Below are positions 30,291 through 38,697 of a stretch of DNA of 64,000 bases, one piece after another. Position numbers and translations under genes: made by a program. Numbering within the stretch: the stretch's first letter is position 1; each line of letters opens with the position of its first letter. The stretch spans positions 1 through 64,000 of the forward strand of contig NZ_QFZK01000010.1 in the NCBI RefSeq assembly GCF_003415675.1. The letters are read 5' to 3'. Under the pieces are notes generated by a model. That model was not told where the DNA came from, ran no database searches, and was given only the letters and a program-made list of their open reading frames with translations. This DNA is from Rhodoferax lacus (GTDB taxonomy: Bacteria > Pseudomonadota > Gammaproteobacteria > Burkholderiales > Burkholderiaceae_C).

Positions 30291-30308
30291 TAGTCCTGGC
30301 GGACGATG
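30291..30308 (+). promoter_or_regulatory. Operator-like site B2 of the steroid-region motif
   Basis: TAGTCC-TGGC-GGACGATG, followed by a CACAAT hexamer at 30329-30334, 30.5 nt from the centre. It lies 55 nt before the thiolase-like gene at 30364 and 45 bp from site B, which faces the other way. The 199-nt divergent region therefore has one site per direction. Confidence 0.65.
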
Positions 30309-30363
30309 ATGCACGCAGGGCGCCTTGTCACAATCGCCGCATTGCTCAATACCGAGGGTTCGC

Positions 30364-31584
30364 ATGGGTCTTCAAGGAAAGTCGGCGCTGGTTGGCGCCG
30401 CACAGTACAAGCCGGAAAAATACGCCACCGCGCCGCGCATGTTTCACCTGGAACAGGTGGCCGATCTGGCCACCCAGGCGCTGGATGATGCGGGCCTGTC
30501 GCTGTCCGATGTGGACGGCCTGATCACCGTGGGCCCGCAGTTCCATGAGGCCGGCATGTTCGTGCCGGCCATGGCCGGCGAATACCTGGGCGTACCCCTG
30601 AACTATGCCGAGGTGGTGGACCTGGGGGGCGCAAGCTCCGTGGGCATGGTCTGGCGTGCCGCCGCCGCCATTGAGCTGGGGCTGTGCGACACCGTGGTGT
30701 GCGTGATCCCCTCGCGCATGGCGCCCACCGCAGCGCACGATGACCACGCCGCCGAGGTCATGCGCGCCAGCCGCTTTGGCGGCCACAGCACGCGCTTTGG
30801 CGCACCCGAGGCCGAGCTCGATCTGCCCTATGGCCACATGGCGCAAAACACCGGCTACGCCATGATTGCCCAGCGCTATGCCGCGCTGCACGGCTACGAT
30901 GCAGCCGCCTTGGCGCGCATCTGCGTGGACCAGCGCTTCAACGCCTGCCACAACCCCCAGGCCATGTTCTACGGCCAGCCCCTCACGGTGGACGATGTGC
31001 TGGCCTCGCGCATGGTGGCAGAGCCGCTGCGCATGTTGGAGATCGTGATGCCGGTGGCTGGCGGCGGCGCCATGGTGCTCACCCGCGCCGACAAGGCACG
31101 GGGCTGCCGCCACCGCGGCGTGCAGGTCATTGGCTGCGGCGAGCATGTGCAAAGCAAGTCGCCCACCTATGCCAAGGACATGCTGGCCACCCCGATTGGC
31201 CCGGCCTCGCGCAAGGCCTTTGCCATGGCGGGCCTTACGCCCGCCGATATGCACATGGCGCAGATATACGACTGCTACACCATCACCGTCATGCTGACGC
31301 TGGAAGACGCGGGCTTTTGCGCCAAGGGCGAGGGCATGCGCTTTTTGCGCGAGCACGATTTCACCTTCAAGGGCAACTTCCCGATGAACACCCACGGCGG
31401 ACAACTCAGCTTTGGCCAGACCGGCAGCTCCGGCGGCATGACGCAGGTCATCGAGGCCATGCACCAGATCCAGGGCCGCGCGGGCGTGCGCCAACTGGCA
31501 CGCCACGACCTGGCCTATGTGTCGGGCACGGGCGGTGTGATGAGCGAGCAGGGCGCCCTGATCCTGCAAGGAGCCGCAGCATGA
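30364..31584 (+). CDS. Thiolase-like aldolase (second Ltp/Sal-type protein)
   Basis: Thiolase-superfamily protein of 406 residues. It has LEQVADLATQALDDAGLSLS, VDLGGASSVGM where ordinary thiolases carry the nucleophilic cysteine, QIYDCYTITVM, and NTHGGQLSFGQTG. The apparent lack of a cysteine at the first position argues for aldol cleavage rather than thiolysis. Its stop overlaps the next gene (ATGA), which encodes a DUF35/MaoC fusion, the expected partner type. This makes a second hydratase-aldolase module besides that at 10643-14378, probably for a different side-chain length. ATG 30364 begins the natural N terminus; the longer frame is unsupported. Confidence 0.86.
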   Translation: MGLQGKSALVGAAQYKPEKYATAPRMFHLEQVADLATQALDDAGLSLSDVDGLITVGPQFHEAGMFVPAMAGEYLGVPLNYAEVVDLGGASSVGMVWRAAAAIELGLCDTVVCVIPSRMAPTAAHDDHAAEVMRASRFGGHSTRFGAPEAELDLPYGHMAQNTGYAMIAQRYAALHGYDAAALARICVDQRFNACHNPQAMFYGQPLTVDDVLASRMVAEPLRMLEIVMPVAGGGAMVLTRADKARGCRHRGVQVIGCGEHVQSKSPTYAKDMLATPIGPASRKAFAMAGLTPADMHMAQIYDCYTITVMLTLEDAGFCAKGEGMRFLREHDFTFKGNFPMNTHGGQLSFGQTGSSGGMTQVIEAMHQIQGRAGVRQLARHDLAYVSGTGGVMSEQGALILQGAAA

Positions 31585-32534
31585 GCTGGAACAAACCCCT
31601 GCCCCACGCAACCCCCATATCGGCCCCCTACTGGGAAGGCCTCAAGGCCCACGAGGTGCGGCTGCAGCAGTGCGAAGACCACGGCCACTGGCTGTTCTTC
31701 CCGCGCAGCCACTGCCCGACCTGCGGCTCGCGCCGGCTGGCCTGGCGCCAGGTGTCGGGCCTGGGCACGCTCTACACCTTTACCGTGGCGCGCGTACCCA
31801 CACTGCCCGAGTTCAGCGACGAAATGCCGCAGCTGCTGGCCGTGGTGGAGCTGGACGAAGGCGTGCACATCAACACCACGCTGGTGGGTGTGGACCCGGC
31901 CCAACTGGCGGTGGGCATGCGCCTGCGCCCGGTGTTTGACGAGCGCCCCGGTGTGGCCACGCTCTTGCGCTACACCCCGGTGGACTCGGCGCACCCGGAT
32001 GTGATGACCGACGCCACAGCGGATGTGCAGGCGCCCGCCGCAGAGCCCGCACCGCAAGCCGTGGCAAGCAAACGCCAGATCGGCCACAAGGACCTCGAGG
32101 CCCTGCGCGGCCTGGTGTCCGAGCAGTATTCCGGCTGGTCCAACGCGGTGCAGGTCACGCAGGACATGATCAACCAGTTTGCCGCACTCTCGGGTGACGA
32201 CTACTGGATCCACACCGACCCCGAGCGCGCCAAGCGCGACGGCCCCTTTGGCGGCACCATTGCGCACGGTGCGCTGGTGCAGGTGCTGGCCAGCCGCCTG
32301 GCCATGCCCATGGATTTTGAGGTGGTGGGCTTTGGTAACATCGTCAACTACGGCTCGGACCGCCTGCGCTTTCCCAGCCCCGTGCCAGCGGGCTGCCGCA
32401 TCCACGGACGCTACCGCATCAAGTCGGTCGAAGCCGTCAAGAGTGGTACCCAGCTCACCATGGAGATCAACATCCATGTGGTCGGCCAGGACCGGCCCTC
32501 GGTCATCAACGATCTGGTGATGCTTTACATGTAA
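31581..32534 (+). CDS. OB-fold (DUF35)/MaoC fusion with reversed domain order
   Basis: Protein of 317 residues. The N-terminal zinc ribbon and OB fold (about residues 1-130) has the ligands CEDH and CPTC; one usual cysteine is histidine. An Ala-rich linker follows, then a C-terminal MaoC hydratase domain with FAALSGDDYWIHTDPERAK, which keeps Asp and His of the active site, and FGGTIAHGALVQVLAS. The order is opposite to that of the 10643 protein (MaoC then OB). It overlaps the thiolase-like gene by ATGA, so aldolase, OB partner and hydratase are made together. A bidirectional terminator follows at 32557-32584. Confidence 0.86.
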   Translation: MSWNKPLPHATPISAPYWEGLKAHEVRLQQCEDHGHWLFFPRSHCPTCGSRRLAWRQVSGLGTLYTFTVARVPTLPEFSDEMPQLLAVVELDEGVHINTTLVGVDPAQLAVGMRLRPVFDERPGVATLLRYTPVDSAHPDVMTDATADVQAPAAEPAPQAVASKRQIGHKDLEALRGLVSEQYSGWSNAVQVTQDMINQFAALSGDDYWIHTDPERAKRDGPFGGTIAHGALVQVLASRLAMPMDFEVVGFGNIVNYGSDRLRFPSPVPAGCRIHGRYRIKSVEAVKSGTQLTMEINIHVVGQDRPSVINDLVMLYM

Positions 32535-32556
32535 TCAAGATACGCTGCAAAAAGGA

Positions 32557-32584
32557 AAAGGCCGCCCTGATTGAGGCGGCCTTT
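32557..32584. terminator. Bidirectional terminator between convergent operons
   Basis: AAAGGCCGCC and GGCGGCCTTT form a perfect 10-bp stem with an 8-nt loop, between the stop of the DUF35/MaoC gene (32534) and that of the aldolase gene (32619). The T-rich right arm and A-rich left arm suit both strands. Confidence 0.85.
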
Positions 32585-32618
32585 CTTATGGGGGTGTAAT
32601 CCGTCGTATGGGCGTAGC

Positions 32619-33656
32619 TTAGCGCAGCAAGCCGCGCTCTTTGGCCATGGTCATGGCGGTGTCTTCGATCATGTCTTCCTGCCCGCCAATCATCTTCTTG
32701 CGGCCCAGCTCCACCAGGATGTCGCGCGAGGACACGCCAAAGCGTGCGGCGGCGCGCTTGGCGTGCAGCAGGAAGGTGGAGTACACACCAGCAAAGCCCA
32801 GCGTGAGCGAATCGCGGTCCACGCGCACCATGTGGTCCATCAGGGGCACCACCACATCCTCAGCCACGTCCATCAGCTTGAACAGGTCCACGCCGGTCTC
32901 AATGCCCAGACGCTCGCACACCGCCAGAAAGGCTTCCAGCGGCGTGTTGCCCGCACCGGCGCCCAGGCCTGCCACCGAGCCGTCGATGCGGCTGGCACCG
33001 GCCTCGATGGCGGCCACCGAATTCCACACGCCCAGGCCCAGGTTATGGTGGCCGTGGAAGCCGATTTCGGTCTCGGGTTTGAGCACGGCTTTGAGTGCGC
33101 TGACGCGCGCCGTCACATCAGCGGGCAGCATGTAGCCGGCCGAGTCGGTGATGTACACGGTTTGCGCGCCATAGCCCTCCATCAGCTTGCCCTGCTCGGC
33201 CAGGCCTTCGGGCGTGTTCAGGTGGGCCATCATCAAGAAGCCGGTGGTGTCCATGCCCAGTTTGCGCGCAAAGGCGATGTGCTGGGGCGAGGTGTCGGCC
33301 TCGGTGCAGTGCGTGGCCACGTGCACGCTGCGCGCGCCGCAGTCATAGGCGCTTTGCAGCTCGCGCATGGTGCCCAGGCCAGGGATCAGCAGCACCGATA
33401 CCTTGGCCTGCTGCATCAGCGGGCACACCGCGCGCAAATAGTCTTCGTTGCTGGCCAGCGCAAAGCCGTGCTGCAGCGAGTTGCCGCCCAGGCCCGCGCC
33501 GTGCGTTACCTGGATCAGTGGCACGCCGGCGGCGTCCAGCGCGGTGGCCACGGTGACCATCTGTTCTACGGAAATCTGTTCGCGCTTGGCATGCATGCCG
33601 TCGCGCAGGCACATGTCGTGCAGCAGGACCTTGCGGCCTTTCAGGGTGCTTGTCAT
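32619..33656 (-). CDS. tesG: 4-hydroxy-2-oxovalerate/4-hydroxy-2-oxohexanoate aldolase
   Basis: Pyruvate aldolase of 345 residues that cleaves the hydroxy-oxo acid from ring A to pyruvate plus an aldehyde. [15 protein letters not shown] carries the metal-binding Asp. [31 protein letters not shown] (metal His pair) and [19 protein letters not shown] are visible. The C-terminal part contains the dehydrogenase-binding domain, and the partner dehydrogenase is the next gene upstream (13 nt between them). ATG 33656 is chosen over 33680, which would overlap that gene. The symbol follows steroid tes clusters with the order tesD-tesE-tesF-tesG; dmpG is the aromatic-pathway equivalent. Confidence 0.93.
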   Translation of the reverse strand: MTSTLKGRKVLLHDMCLRDGMHAKREQISVEQMVTVATALDAAGVPLIQVTHGAGLGGNSLQHGFALASNEDYLRAVCPLMQQAKVSVLLIPGLGTMRELQSAYDCGARSVHVATHCTEADTSPQHIAFARKLGMDTTGFLMMAHLNTPEGLAEQGKLMEGYGAQTVYITDSAGYMLPADVTARVSALKAVLKPETEIGFHGHHNLGLGVWNSVAAIEAGASRIDGSVAGLGAGAGNTPLEAFLAVCERLGIETGVDLFKLMDVAEDVVVPLMDHMVRVDRDSLTLGFAGVYSTFLLHAKRAAARFGVSSRDILVELGRKKMIGGQEDMIEDTAMTMAKERGLLR

Positions 33657-33669
33657 AGGGGTGCTTTCT

Positions 33670-34608
33670 TCAGGCGGCAATATCGGCCATAGCGGCCACA
33701 GTGGCCACGGGCTTGAGGGTGATGTGGCCGTCCAGGATTTCCTGGGCGAACATCTCGGCAGTGCGGCTGGCCGCCGCGGTCATGATGTCCAGGTTGCCGG
33801 CATAGGTGGGCAGGTAGTCACCCAGGCCTGCCACCTGCATGTAGACGGCCACGCGCTTGCCGTCAAACAGCGGGCCGTTGACCAGGGTGTAGCCGGGCAC
33901 GTATTTCTGCACCTCGGCGATCATGGCGTGGATGGACGCGGTGATGCGCTCCTGGTCCGGCTCCTCATCGCACAGGCACTGGATGGTGTTGCGCATCATC
34001 ATGGGCGGCTCGGCCGGGTTGATGATGCACAGGGCCTTGCCCTTGCGCGCGCCGCCCACTTTTTCGATGGCGTTGGACGTGGTGTAGGTGAATTCGTCGA
34101 GGTTGGCACGTGTGCCCGGGCCTATGGATTTGGAGGCCAGGCTGGCCACGATCTCGGCGTAGCCCACGCCCTGTATGCGGCTGACGGCGTGCACGATCGG
34201 TATCGTTGCCTGCCCCGCGCACGAGATCATGTTGACGTTCATCTCCCCGGCGTGTTCGCGCAGGTTCACCGGCGGCACGCACAGCGGGCCGATGGCCGCG
34301 GGGGTCAGGTCGATCATCAGCACGCCCAGCGCGTTGAGCTTGCGGCTGTTCTCGGCATGTACGTAAGCGCTGGTGGCGTCAAAGGCAATCTGGATGCCGT
34401 CGGCCAGCACATGGGGCAACAGGCCGTCCACGCCCTCGGCCGTGGTCTTGAGGCCCATGGCGCGGGCGCGCTCCAGGCCTTCGGAGCCGGGGTCAATACC
34501 CACCATCCAGACCGGCTCAAGCACCGGGCTGCGCTGGAGCTTGTAGATCAGGTCGGTGCCGATGTTGCCGGAGCCGATCAGGGCGCACTTGATTTTCTTG
34601 TGTGTCAT
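33670..34608 (-). CDS. tesF: Acylating acetaldehyde/propionaldehyde dehydrogenase
   Basis: Oxidises the aldehyde from the aldolase to acetyl-CoA or propionyl-CoA with NAD. It has 312 residues, normal for the family. Visible are the NAD-binding [26 protein letters not shown], the catalytic cysteine in [18 protein letters not shown], and [15 protein letters not shown]. It lies between the hydratase and aldolase genes, with 13 nt on either side; the aldolase and dehydrogenase normally form a channeling complex. In steroid ring A breakdown the substrate is propanal; acetaldehyde would be used in catechol pathways. Context favours propanal. Confidence 0.93.
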   Translation of the reverse strand: MTHKKIKCALIGSGNIGTDLIYKLQRSPVLEPVWMVGIDPGSEGLERARAMGLKTTAEGVDGLLPHVLADGIQIAFDATSAYVHAENSRKLNALGVLMIDLTPAAIGPLCVPPVNLREHAGEMNVNMISCAGQATIPIVHAVSRIQGVGYAEIVASLASKSIGPGTRANLDEFTYTTSNAIEKVGGARKGKALCIINPAEPPMMMRNTIQCLCDEEPDQERITASIHAMIAEVQKYVPGYTLVNGPLFDGKRVAVYMQVAGLGDYLPTYAGNLDIMTAAASRTAEMFAQEILDGHITLKPVATVAAMADIAA

Positions 34609-34621
34609 AGGGGTTCTTGCC

Positions 34622-35440
34622 TTATTCAGTAAACGCGATGGAACAGCCGCCCAGGCCCTCGATCTGCAGGGTGAAGCGGTCGCCCGCCACGGCGCTCACC
34701 AGCGGTGCCAGCGAGCCCGAGAGAATGATTTCGCCAGCCTTGAACGGGATGCCGAAAGCCCCCAGGGTGTTGGCCAGCCAGGCCACGGCCTCGGCCGGGT
34801 GGCCTTGCACCGCAGAGCCCAGACCAGCGCCGGCCGGCACGCCGTTTTGCCACATCTGCATGGAGGCGCAAGCCAGGTCCAGGCTGCGCGGGTCGGTCTG
34901 CTGCGTGCCCAGCACGAAGACGCCGCAGGAGGCGTTGTCAGCCACCGTGTCCTGGATGCGGATCTTCCAGTCCTGCACGCGCGAATCCACAATTTCAAAG
35001 CAGGGCGCCACATAGGCAGTGGCGGCCAGCACGTCCTCGCGCGTGACGCCCGGGCCTTGCAGGTCGGCGCGCAGCACAAACGCGATTTCGCCCTCGGCGC
35101 GCGGCTGGATCAGCCCGGCTTGAGTGAGCGACACCGTGGCGCCATCAGCCATGTGCATGGTGTCGGTGAGGAAGCCAAAATCGGGCTGGTACACGCCCAG
35201 CATGTCCTGCACCGCCTTGGAGGTCACGCCGATCTTTTTGCCGATGACGCGTTCGCCCGAAGCCTCGCGCAGGCGCAGCATGTGCAGCGAGATGCGGTAG
35301 GCATCTTCTACCGTCAGGTCCGGGTGGCGGCTGGTCAGGGGTGTGACCGTGCTGCGCTGGCGCAGGGCCTGGAACAGCTCATCGCCCAGGGCAGCTATCC
35401 GTTCGTTTTGCGGGTCGTTATTCATATGCGGCTCAGCCAT
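34622..35440 (-). CDS. tesE: 2-hydroxyhexa-2,4-dienoate/2-oxopent-4-enoate hydratase
   Basis: Hydratase of 272 residues that adds water to the dienoate released by ring A hydrolysis. Segments [43 protein letters not shown] and [20 protein letters not shown] are family signatures with metal-binding acidic residues. Its start overlaps the hydrolase stop by 8 nt if ATG 35440 is used; ATG 35425 is the non-overlapping alternative. It is followed 13 nt later by the acylating dehydrogenase. Confidence 0.92.
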   Translation of the reverse strand: MAEPHMNNDPQNERIAALGDELFQALRQRSTVTPLTSRHPDLTVEDAYRISLHMLRLREASGERVIGKKIGVTSKAVQDMLGVYQPDFGFLTDTMHMADGATVSLTQAGLIQPRAEGEIAFVLRADLQGPGVTREDVLAATAYVAPCFEIVDSRVQDWKIRIQDTVADNASCGVFVLGTQQTDPRSLDLACASMQMWQNGVPAGAGLGSAVQGHPAEAVAWLANTLGAFGIPFKAGEIILSGSLAPLVSAVAGDRFTLQIEGLGGCSIAFTE

Positions 35441-36272
35441 GCTGCAAGAAGTCGATGCAGCTGCGGTTGAACAGCTCCTGGTGTTCCACCTGCACCCAAT
35501 GGCCGCAGCGGTTGAGCAGTTGCAGGCGCGCCTGCGGTGCGTTTTGCAGGATCTTCATGGCGCCGCCCACCGGGTTGAACTGGTCATTCACCCCCCAGAA
35601 GCCGTAGATGGGGCACTGCAGTTCGTGCAGGCGATCGGTCATGTTGGGCACCTTCATCACCGAGCGCGCCGCCTGGGTCTGCAGCGCGGCAATCGGTGCG
35701 CGCTCGGCAATGATGGCGTCGGTCAGCAGCGTGGGGTCAAACAGCTGCATGGTCATCACTGCGCGCATGGCCTCCGCCCCGGTTTTGCCGGACTTGTAGA
35801 TGGCGAACATATTGGCAATGCCGGGCATGTCCAGGTAGGTCTGCAGGTCTTCCACACCGCCGGGCGCCATCAGGATCAGGCGGCTTACTTCCTGCGGGTA
35901 GGCCAGTGCGTAGCCCAGGGCCACCGCGCCACCCAGGGAGTTGCCCAGCAGCGTGATGTTCTTCAGGCCCAGGGCGTCCACCAGCCCCTTGACGCCGGCA
36001 ACAAAGAAGTCCAGGTCATACATGGGGATGTCGGGCTTGCTTGAGAGGCCAAAGCCCAGCAGGTCGGGCACGATGCTGCGGTAGCCCGCCTGTGCAAACA
36101 CGGGGTAGTTGCCCTTGAAGTTGCTGTAGCCGCTGGCGCCACCTCCGGCGCCGTGCAAAAAGATCACCACCTCGCCCTCGCCCTGGTCGTGGTAGTGGAT
36201 GCGCTGTGCGGCGCCGGCCACCGGCGCAATGTCTGCAAAGTGGCCAATGGGGATGGGGGAGGGCTGTGTCAT
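35433..36272 (-). CDS. tesD: Meta-cleavage product hydrolase (HsaD/TesD-like)
   Basis: Alpha/beta hydrolase of 279 residues that cuts the C-C bond of the meta-cleavage product of ring A. The oxyanion segment is FLHGAGGGASGYSNF, the nucleophile elbow is LLGNSLGGAVA, the acid lies in WGVNDQFNPVGG and the His in NRCGHWVQVEH, so the triad is complete. The frame extends to 36329, but ATG 36272 gives the natural N terminus and does not overlap the reductase gene end. It lies between the flavin reductase and hydratase genes. No extradiol dioxygenase, which would make its substrate, is in the window. Confidence 0.92.
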   Translation of the reverse strand: MTQPSPIPIGHFADIAPVAGAAQRIHYHDQGEGEVVIFLHGAGGGASGYSNFKGNYPVFAQAGYRSIVPDLLGFGLSSKPDIPMYDLDFFVAGVKGLVDALGLKNITLLGNSLGGAVALGYALAYPQEVSRLILMAPGGVEDLQTYLDMPGIANMFAIYKSGKTGAEAMRAVMTMQLFDPTLLTDAIIAERAPIAALQTQAARSVMKVPNMTDRLHELQCPIYGFWGVNDQFNPVGGAMKILQNAPQARLQLLNRCGHWVQVEHQELFNRSCIDFLQHG

Positions 36273-36304
36273 GGTGTGGTGGGGGTAGTGATAGGTTGGG
36301 TGGC

Positions 36305-37285
36305 TTACGAATCGGTGCGCGCAGTCCACAGCTTGGGCAGGCCGGGGTCGGTGATGGAGATCAGGCGCTTGAGCAGGTTGCGCAGCATGGCGGCTTCCAT
36401 CTCGCCGAGCTGGTCGATCACATCGGCCTCCTCGGCCTTGGCAGCGGCCAGCACATGCAGGATGGCATCGCGCCCGCGGACGCTCAGGGCAAAGCTGTCG
36501 GCCTGGGGCTGCTCCAGCAGGCCGCGGTCACACAGGGCCTGCAGCAGCACCGGGCCCACATCAATGGCGGTGTAGGCCACATGGCCGGCAATGGCGCTGG
36601 ACGACAGGGGTGCCTGCACGCTCAGCAGCGAGAGCACGAAGAAGTCCGCCTCGCTCAGGCCGCGCTCATTGAGCGTGCTGCGTATGCCGCCCACAAACTG
36701 GAAGTGCGAGCGGCCCAGCAAATAGCCCAGCAGGTCCTCGGAAAACAGCGCCGAGCCCGTGTCCGCACGCGGCTCGGTGGACACCGGTTCGGACTTGCGT
36801 GCCGCCAGCGCGTAGCCGCCGGTCACGTAGAGCAGGGGCGGGCGCTCGCTGCGGTCGTAGCCAATCACTTCGCCGACAAAGATGATGTGGTCCCCGCCCT
36901 CGTACTGGAACATGGTGCGGCACTGGAAGCGCGCGCTGCAGGCCTGCAGCAGGGGGGCCTGGCTGGGGCTGGGGTCGAGCTGCAGGCCGCTGAACTTGTC
37001 TTCGCCCGCGCGGGCGAACAGGTTGGACATGTCCACCTGGTCTTCGGCCAGGATGTGCACGTTCCAGTGTCCGGCGCTGGTAAAGCTGTCCAGGCTGCGC
37101 GCGCTCTTGGCCAGGCTCCACAGCACCAAGGGCGGCGAGATGGAGACCGAGTTGAAGCTGTTGGCGGTCACGCCCACCGGTGCGCCATCGGCCGCATGGG
37201 CGGTGACGATGGTGACACCGGTGGCAAACATGCCAAGGGCACGGCGGAAGTCTTTGGGGTCGAAGGTCTGGGGCGCGAGAGCCAT
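36305..37285 (-). CDS. Flavin reductase with C-terminal MarR-like domain (seco-hydroxylase reductase)
   Basis: Protein of 326 residues. The first 170 residues are a flavin reductase domain (RRALGMFATGVTIVTAHAAD, ANSFNSVSISPPLVLWSL). The remaining 150 residues resemble a MarR-type winged helix (LSEADFFVLSLLSVQAPLSS, CDRGLLEQPQADSFALS). This long form is known from the C1 reductase of Acinetobacter 4-hydroxyphenylacetate hydroxylase, where the extra domain binds the substrate and controls reduction. It most likely supplies reduced flavin to the oxygenase encoded divergently at 37497 for hydroxylation of the 3-hydroxy-9,10-seco steroid. Short HsaB reductases lack the extra domain. Confidence 0.88.
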   Translation of the reverse strand: MALAPQTFDPKDFRRALGMFATGVTIVTAHAADGAPVGVTANSFNSVSISPPLVLWSLAKSARSLDSFTSAGHWNVHILAEDQVDMSNLFARAGEDKFSGLQLDPSPSQAPLLQACSARFQCRTMFQYEGGDHIIFVGEVIGYDRSERPPLLYVTGGYALAARKSEPVSTEPRADTGSALFSEDLLGYLLGRSHFQFVGGIRSTLNERGLSEADFFVLSLLSVQAPLSSSAIAGHVAYTAIDVGPVLLQALCDRGLLEQPQADSFALSVRGRDAILHVLAAAKAEEADVIDQLGEMEAAMLRNLLKRLISITDPGLPKLWTARTDS

Positions 37286-37335
37286 GGAAGTCTCCTGTTG
37301 TGGCGCCAGTATCCAAGCGCTGCGCCGCCGTGAAA

Positions 37336-37353
37336 TCCTCCAGAAGGACTAGG
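37336..37353 (-). promoter_or_regulatory. Operator-like site C2 of the steroid-region motif
   Basis: On the minus strand it reads TAGTCC-TTCT-GGAGGATT, a weaker right arm than the others. GATACT at 37308-37313 lies 30.5 nt from the centre. It faces the reductase-tesDEFG operon and is 50 nt from its first start codon. Confidence 0.5.
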
Positions 37354-37372
37354 CGCCCATGGTGTCTGTGCT

Positions 37373-37390
37373 TAGTCCACTTGGACGATG
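37373..37390 (+). promoter_or_regulatory. Operator-like site C of the steroid-region motif
   Basis: TAGTCC-ACTT-GGACGATG with TTAG before and AA after, identical in both arms to site B2. It is 106 nt before the oxygenase gene and 37 bp from site C2, which faces the other way. The hexamer at the expected place is weak (GACGAT, 37412-37417). Confidence 0.6.
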
Positions 37391-37496
37391 AATGGATGGG
37401 TCTGTCAGTGGGACGATTGCAGCGTCGAACAGGCGTTTGCCTTGTCGCTTTATCAACCCACACGCGCCCCAGAGTCGCGGCCATTGGAGACTGGTT

Positions 37497-38693
37497 ATGC
37501 CTGCAACCCATGATGACTACTTGACACCCGAGGCGATCACCCTCATCGAGCGCGCCCGGGCACTCGCCCCCATGCTGGCCGAACGGGCCGCAGCCGCCGA
37601 CCGCGAAGGCCGCGTCAGAACCGAAACCATTGAAGCCATTGCCGAGGCCGGTCTCTACAAGGTGCTGCAGCCCAAGCGCTGGGGCGGCTACGAGCTCGAT
37701 CCGCGCGTGTTCTACACCATCCAGATGGAACTGGCCCGTGGCTGCATGTCCACCGCCTGGATGTATGGCGTGGTGGGTGTGCACCCCTGGCAGCTTGCAC
37801 TGTTCCCCGAGCAGGCCCAGCAGGATGTCTGGAGCAAGGACAACAATGTCCGCGTCGCCTCCACCTACATGCCCACCGGCAAAGCCGAAGCGGTGGAGGG
37901 CGGCTACCGCTTCACCGGCCGCTGGAGCTTCTCCACCGGCATTGAGCACTGCGACTGGATCTTTCTGGGCGGTCTGCTGCCCAAGAAGGACGGCTCGGGC
38001 GCCATCGAGCACGCTACCTTCATGCTGCCCAAGTCCGACCTGCGCATCGAAGACAACTGGGATGTGCTGGGCCTGCGCGCCACCGGCAGCCACGACATCA
38101 TTGTGGAAGGCGCCTTTGTGCCCGAGTACCGCACCCAGCGCACCAACGACCACAGCGACGCCGGCTGCCCCGGCCGCGCCACCAACCCCGGCTGGCTGTA
38201 CCGCATCCCGTTTACGCAGGTGTTCCAGCGCGCCGTCTCCACCGCCTGCATTGGCGCGCTGGAAGGTGCCGTGGACAGTTTCCGCGAGCGCGCGGCCGCC
38301 CACATCGGCAAGCACGGCACCAAGATGGCCGAGGACATCAACTCCCAGCAGGCCGTGACCGAGGCCATGATGGCCACCGACCAGCTCAAGCTGGTGCTCT
38401 ACCGCAACTACGCGCGCATCGTGCACTGCGCCAAGAGCGGCGAACGCATGCCGGTAGAAGAGCGCCTGATGCAGCGCGCCCAGGCCGCCACCGTGCCCAA
38501 GCTGTGTGGTGAACGTATCAACGAGTTGATGCGCGCCTGCGCCGCCTCGGGCACCTTCAAGACCAACCCGGTGGAGCGCGTCTTCCGCGACATTTCCACC
38601 GGTCGCGGCCACATTGCCAACAACACCGATGTCTATGTGCGCGCCCACGGCGGCGTGATGCTGGGCCTGCCCAATATGGACGCCTTTGTCTGA
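37497..38693 (+). CDS. Flavin-dependent monooxygenase, oxygenase subunit (HsaA/TesA-like)
   Basis: Protein of 398 residues with an acyl-CoA dehydrogenase-like fold used by two-component flavin monooxygenases. RGCMSTAWMYGVVGVHPW, GRWSFSTGIEHCDWIFLGG, GLRATGSHDI and the C-terminal RVFRDISTGRGHIANNTD are visible. In steroid degradation this subunit hydroxylates the aromatic A ring of the 9,10-seco intermediate at C4, using reduced flavin from the divergent reductase. ATG 37497 has TTGGAGA upstream; the longer frame from 37392 runs through operator C and is not used. The FAD dehydrogenase gene follows after 4 nt. Confidence 0.88.
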   Translation: MPATHDDYLTPEAITLIERARALAPMLAERAAAADREGRVRTETIEAIAEAGLYKVLQPKRWGGYELDPRVFYTIQMELARGCMSTAWMYGVVGVHPWQLALFPEQAQQDVWSKDNNVRVASTYMPTGKAEAVEGGYRFTGRWSFSTGIEHCDWIFLGGLLPKKDGSGAIEHATFMLPKSDLRIEDNWDVLGLRATGSHDIIVEGAFVPEYRTQRTNDHSDAGCPGRATNPGWLYRIPFTQVFQRAVSTACIGALEGAVDSFRERAAAHIGKHGTKMAEDINSQQAVTEAMMATDQLKLVLYRNYARIVHCAKSGERMPVEERLMQRAQAATVPKLCGERINELMRACAASGTFKTNPVERVFRDISTGRGHIANNTDVYVRAHGGVMLGLPNMDAFV

Positions 38694-38697
38694 CCTT

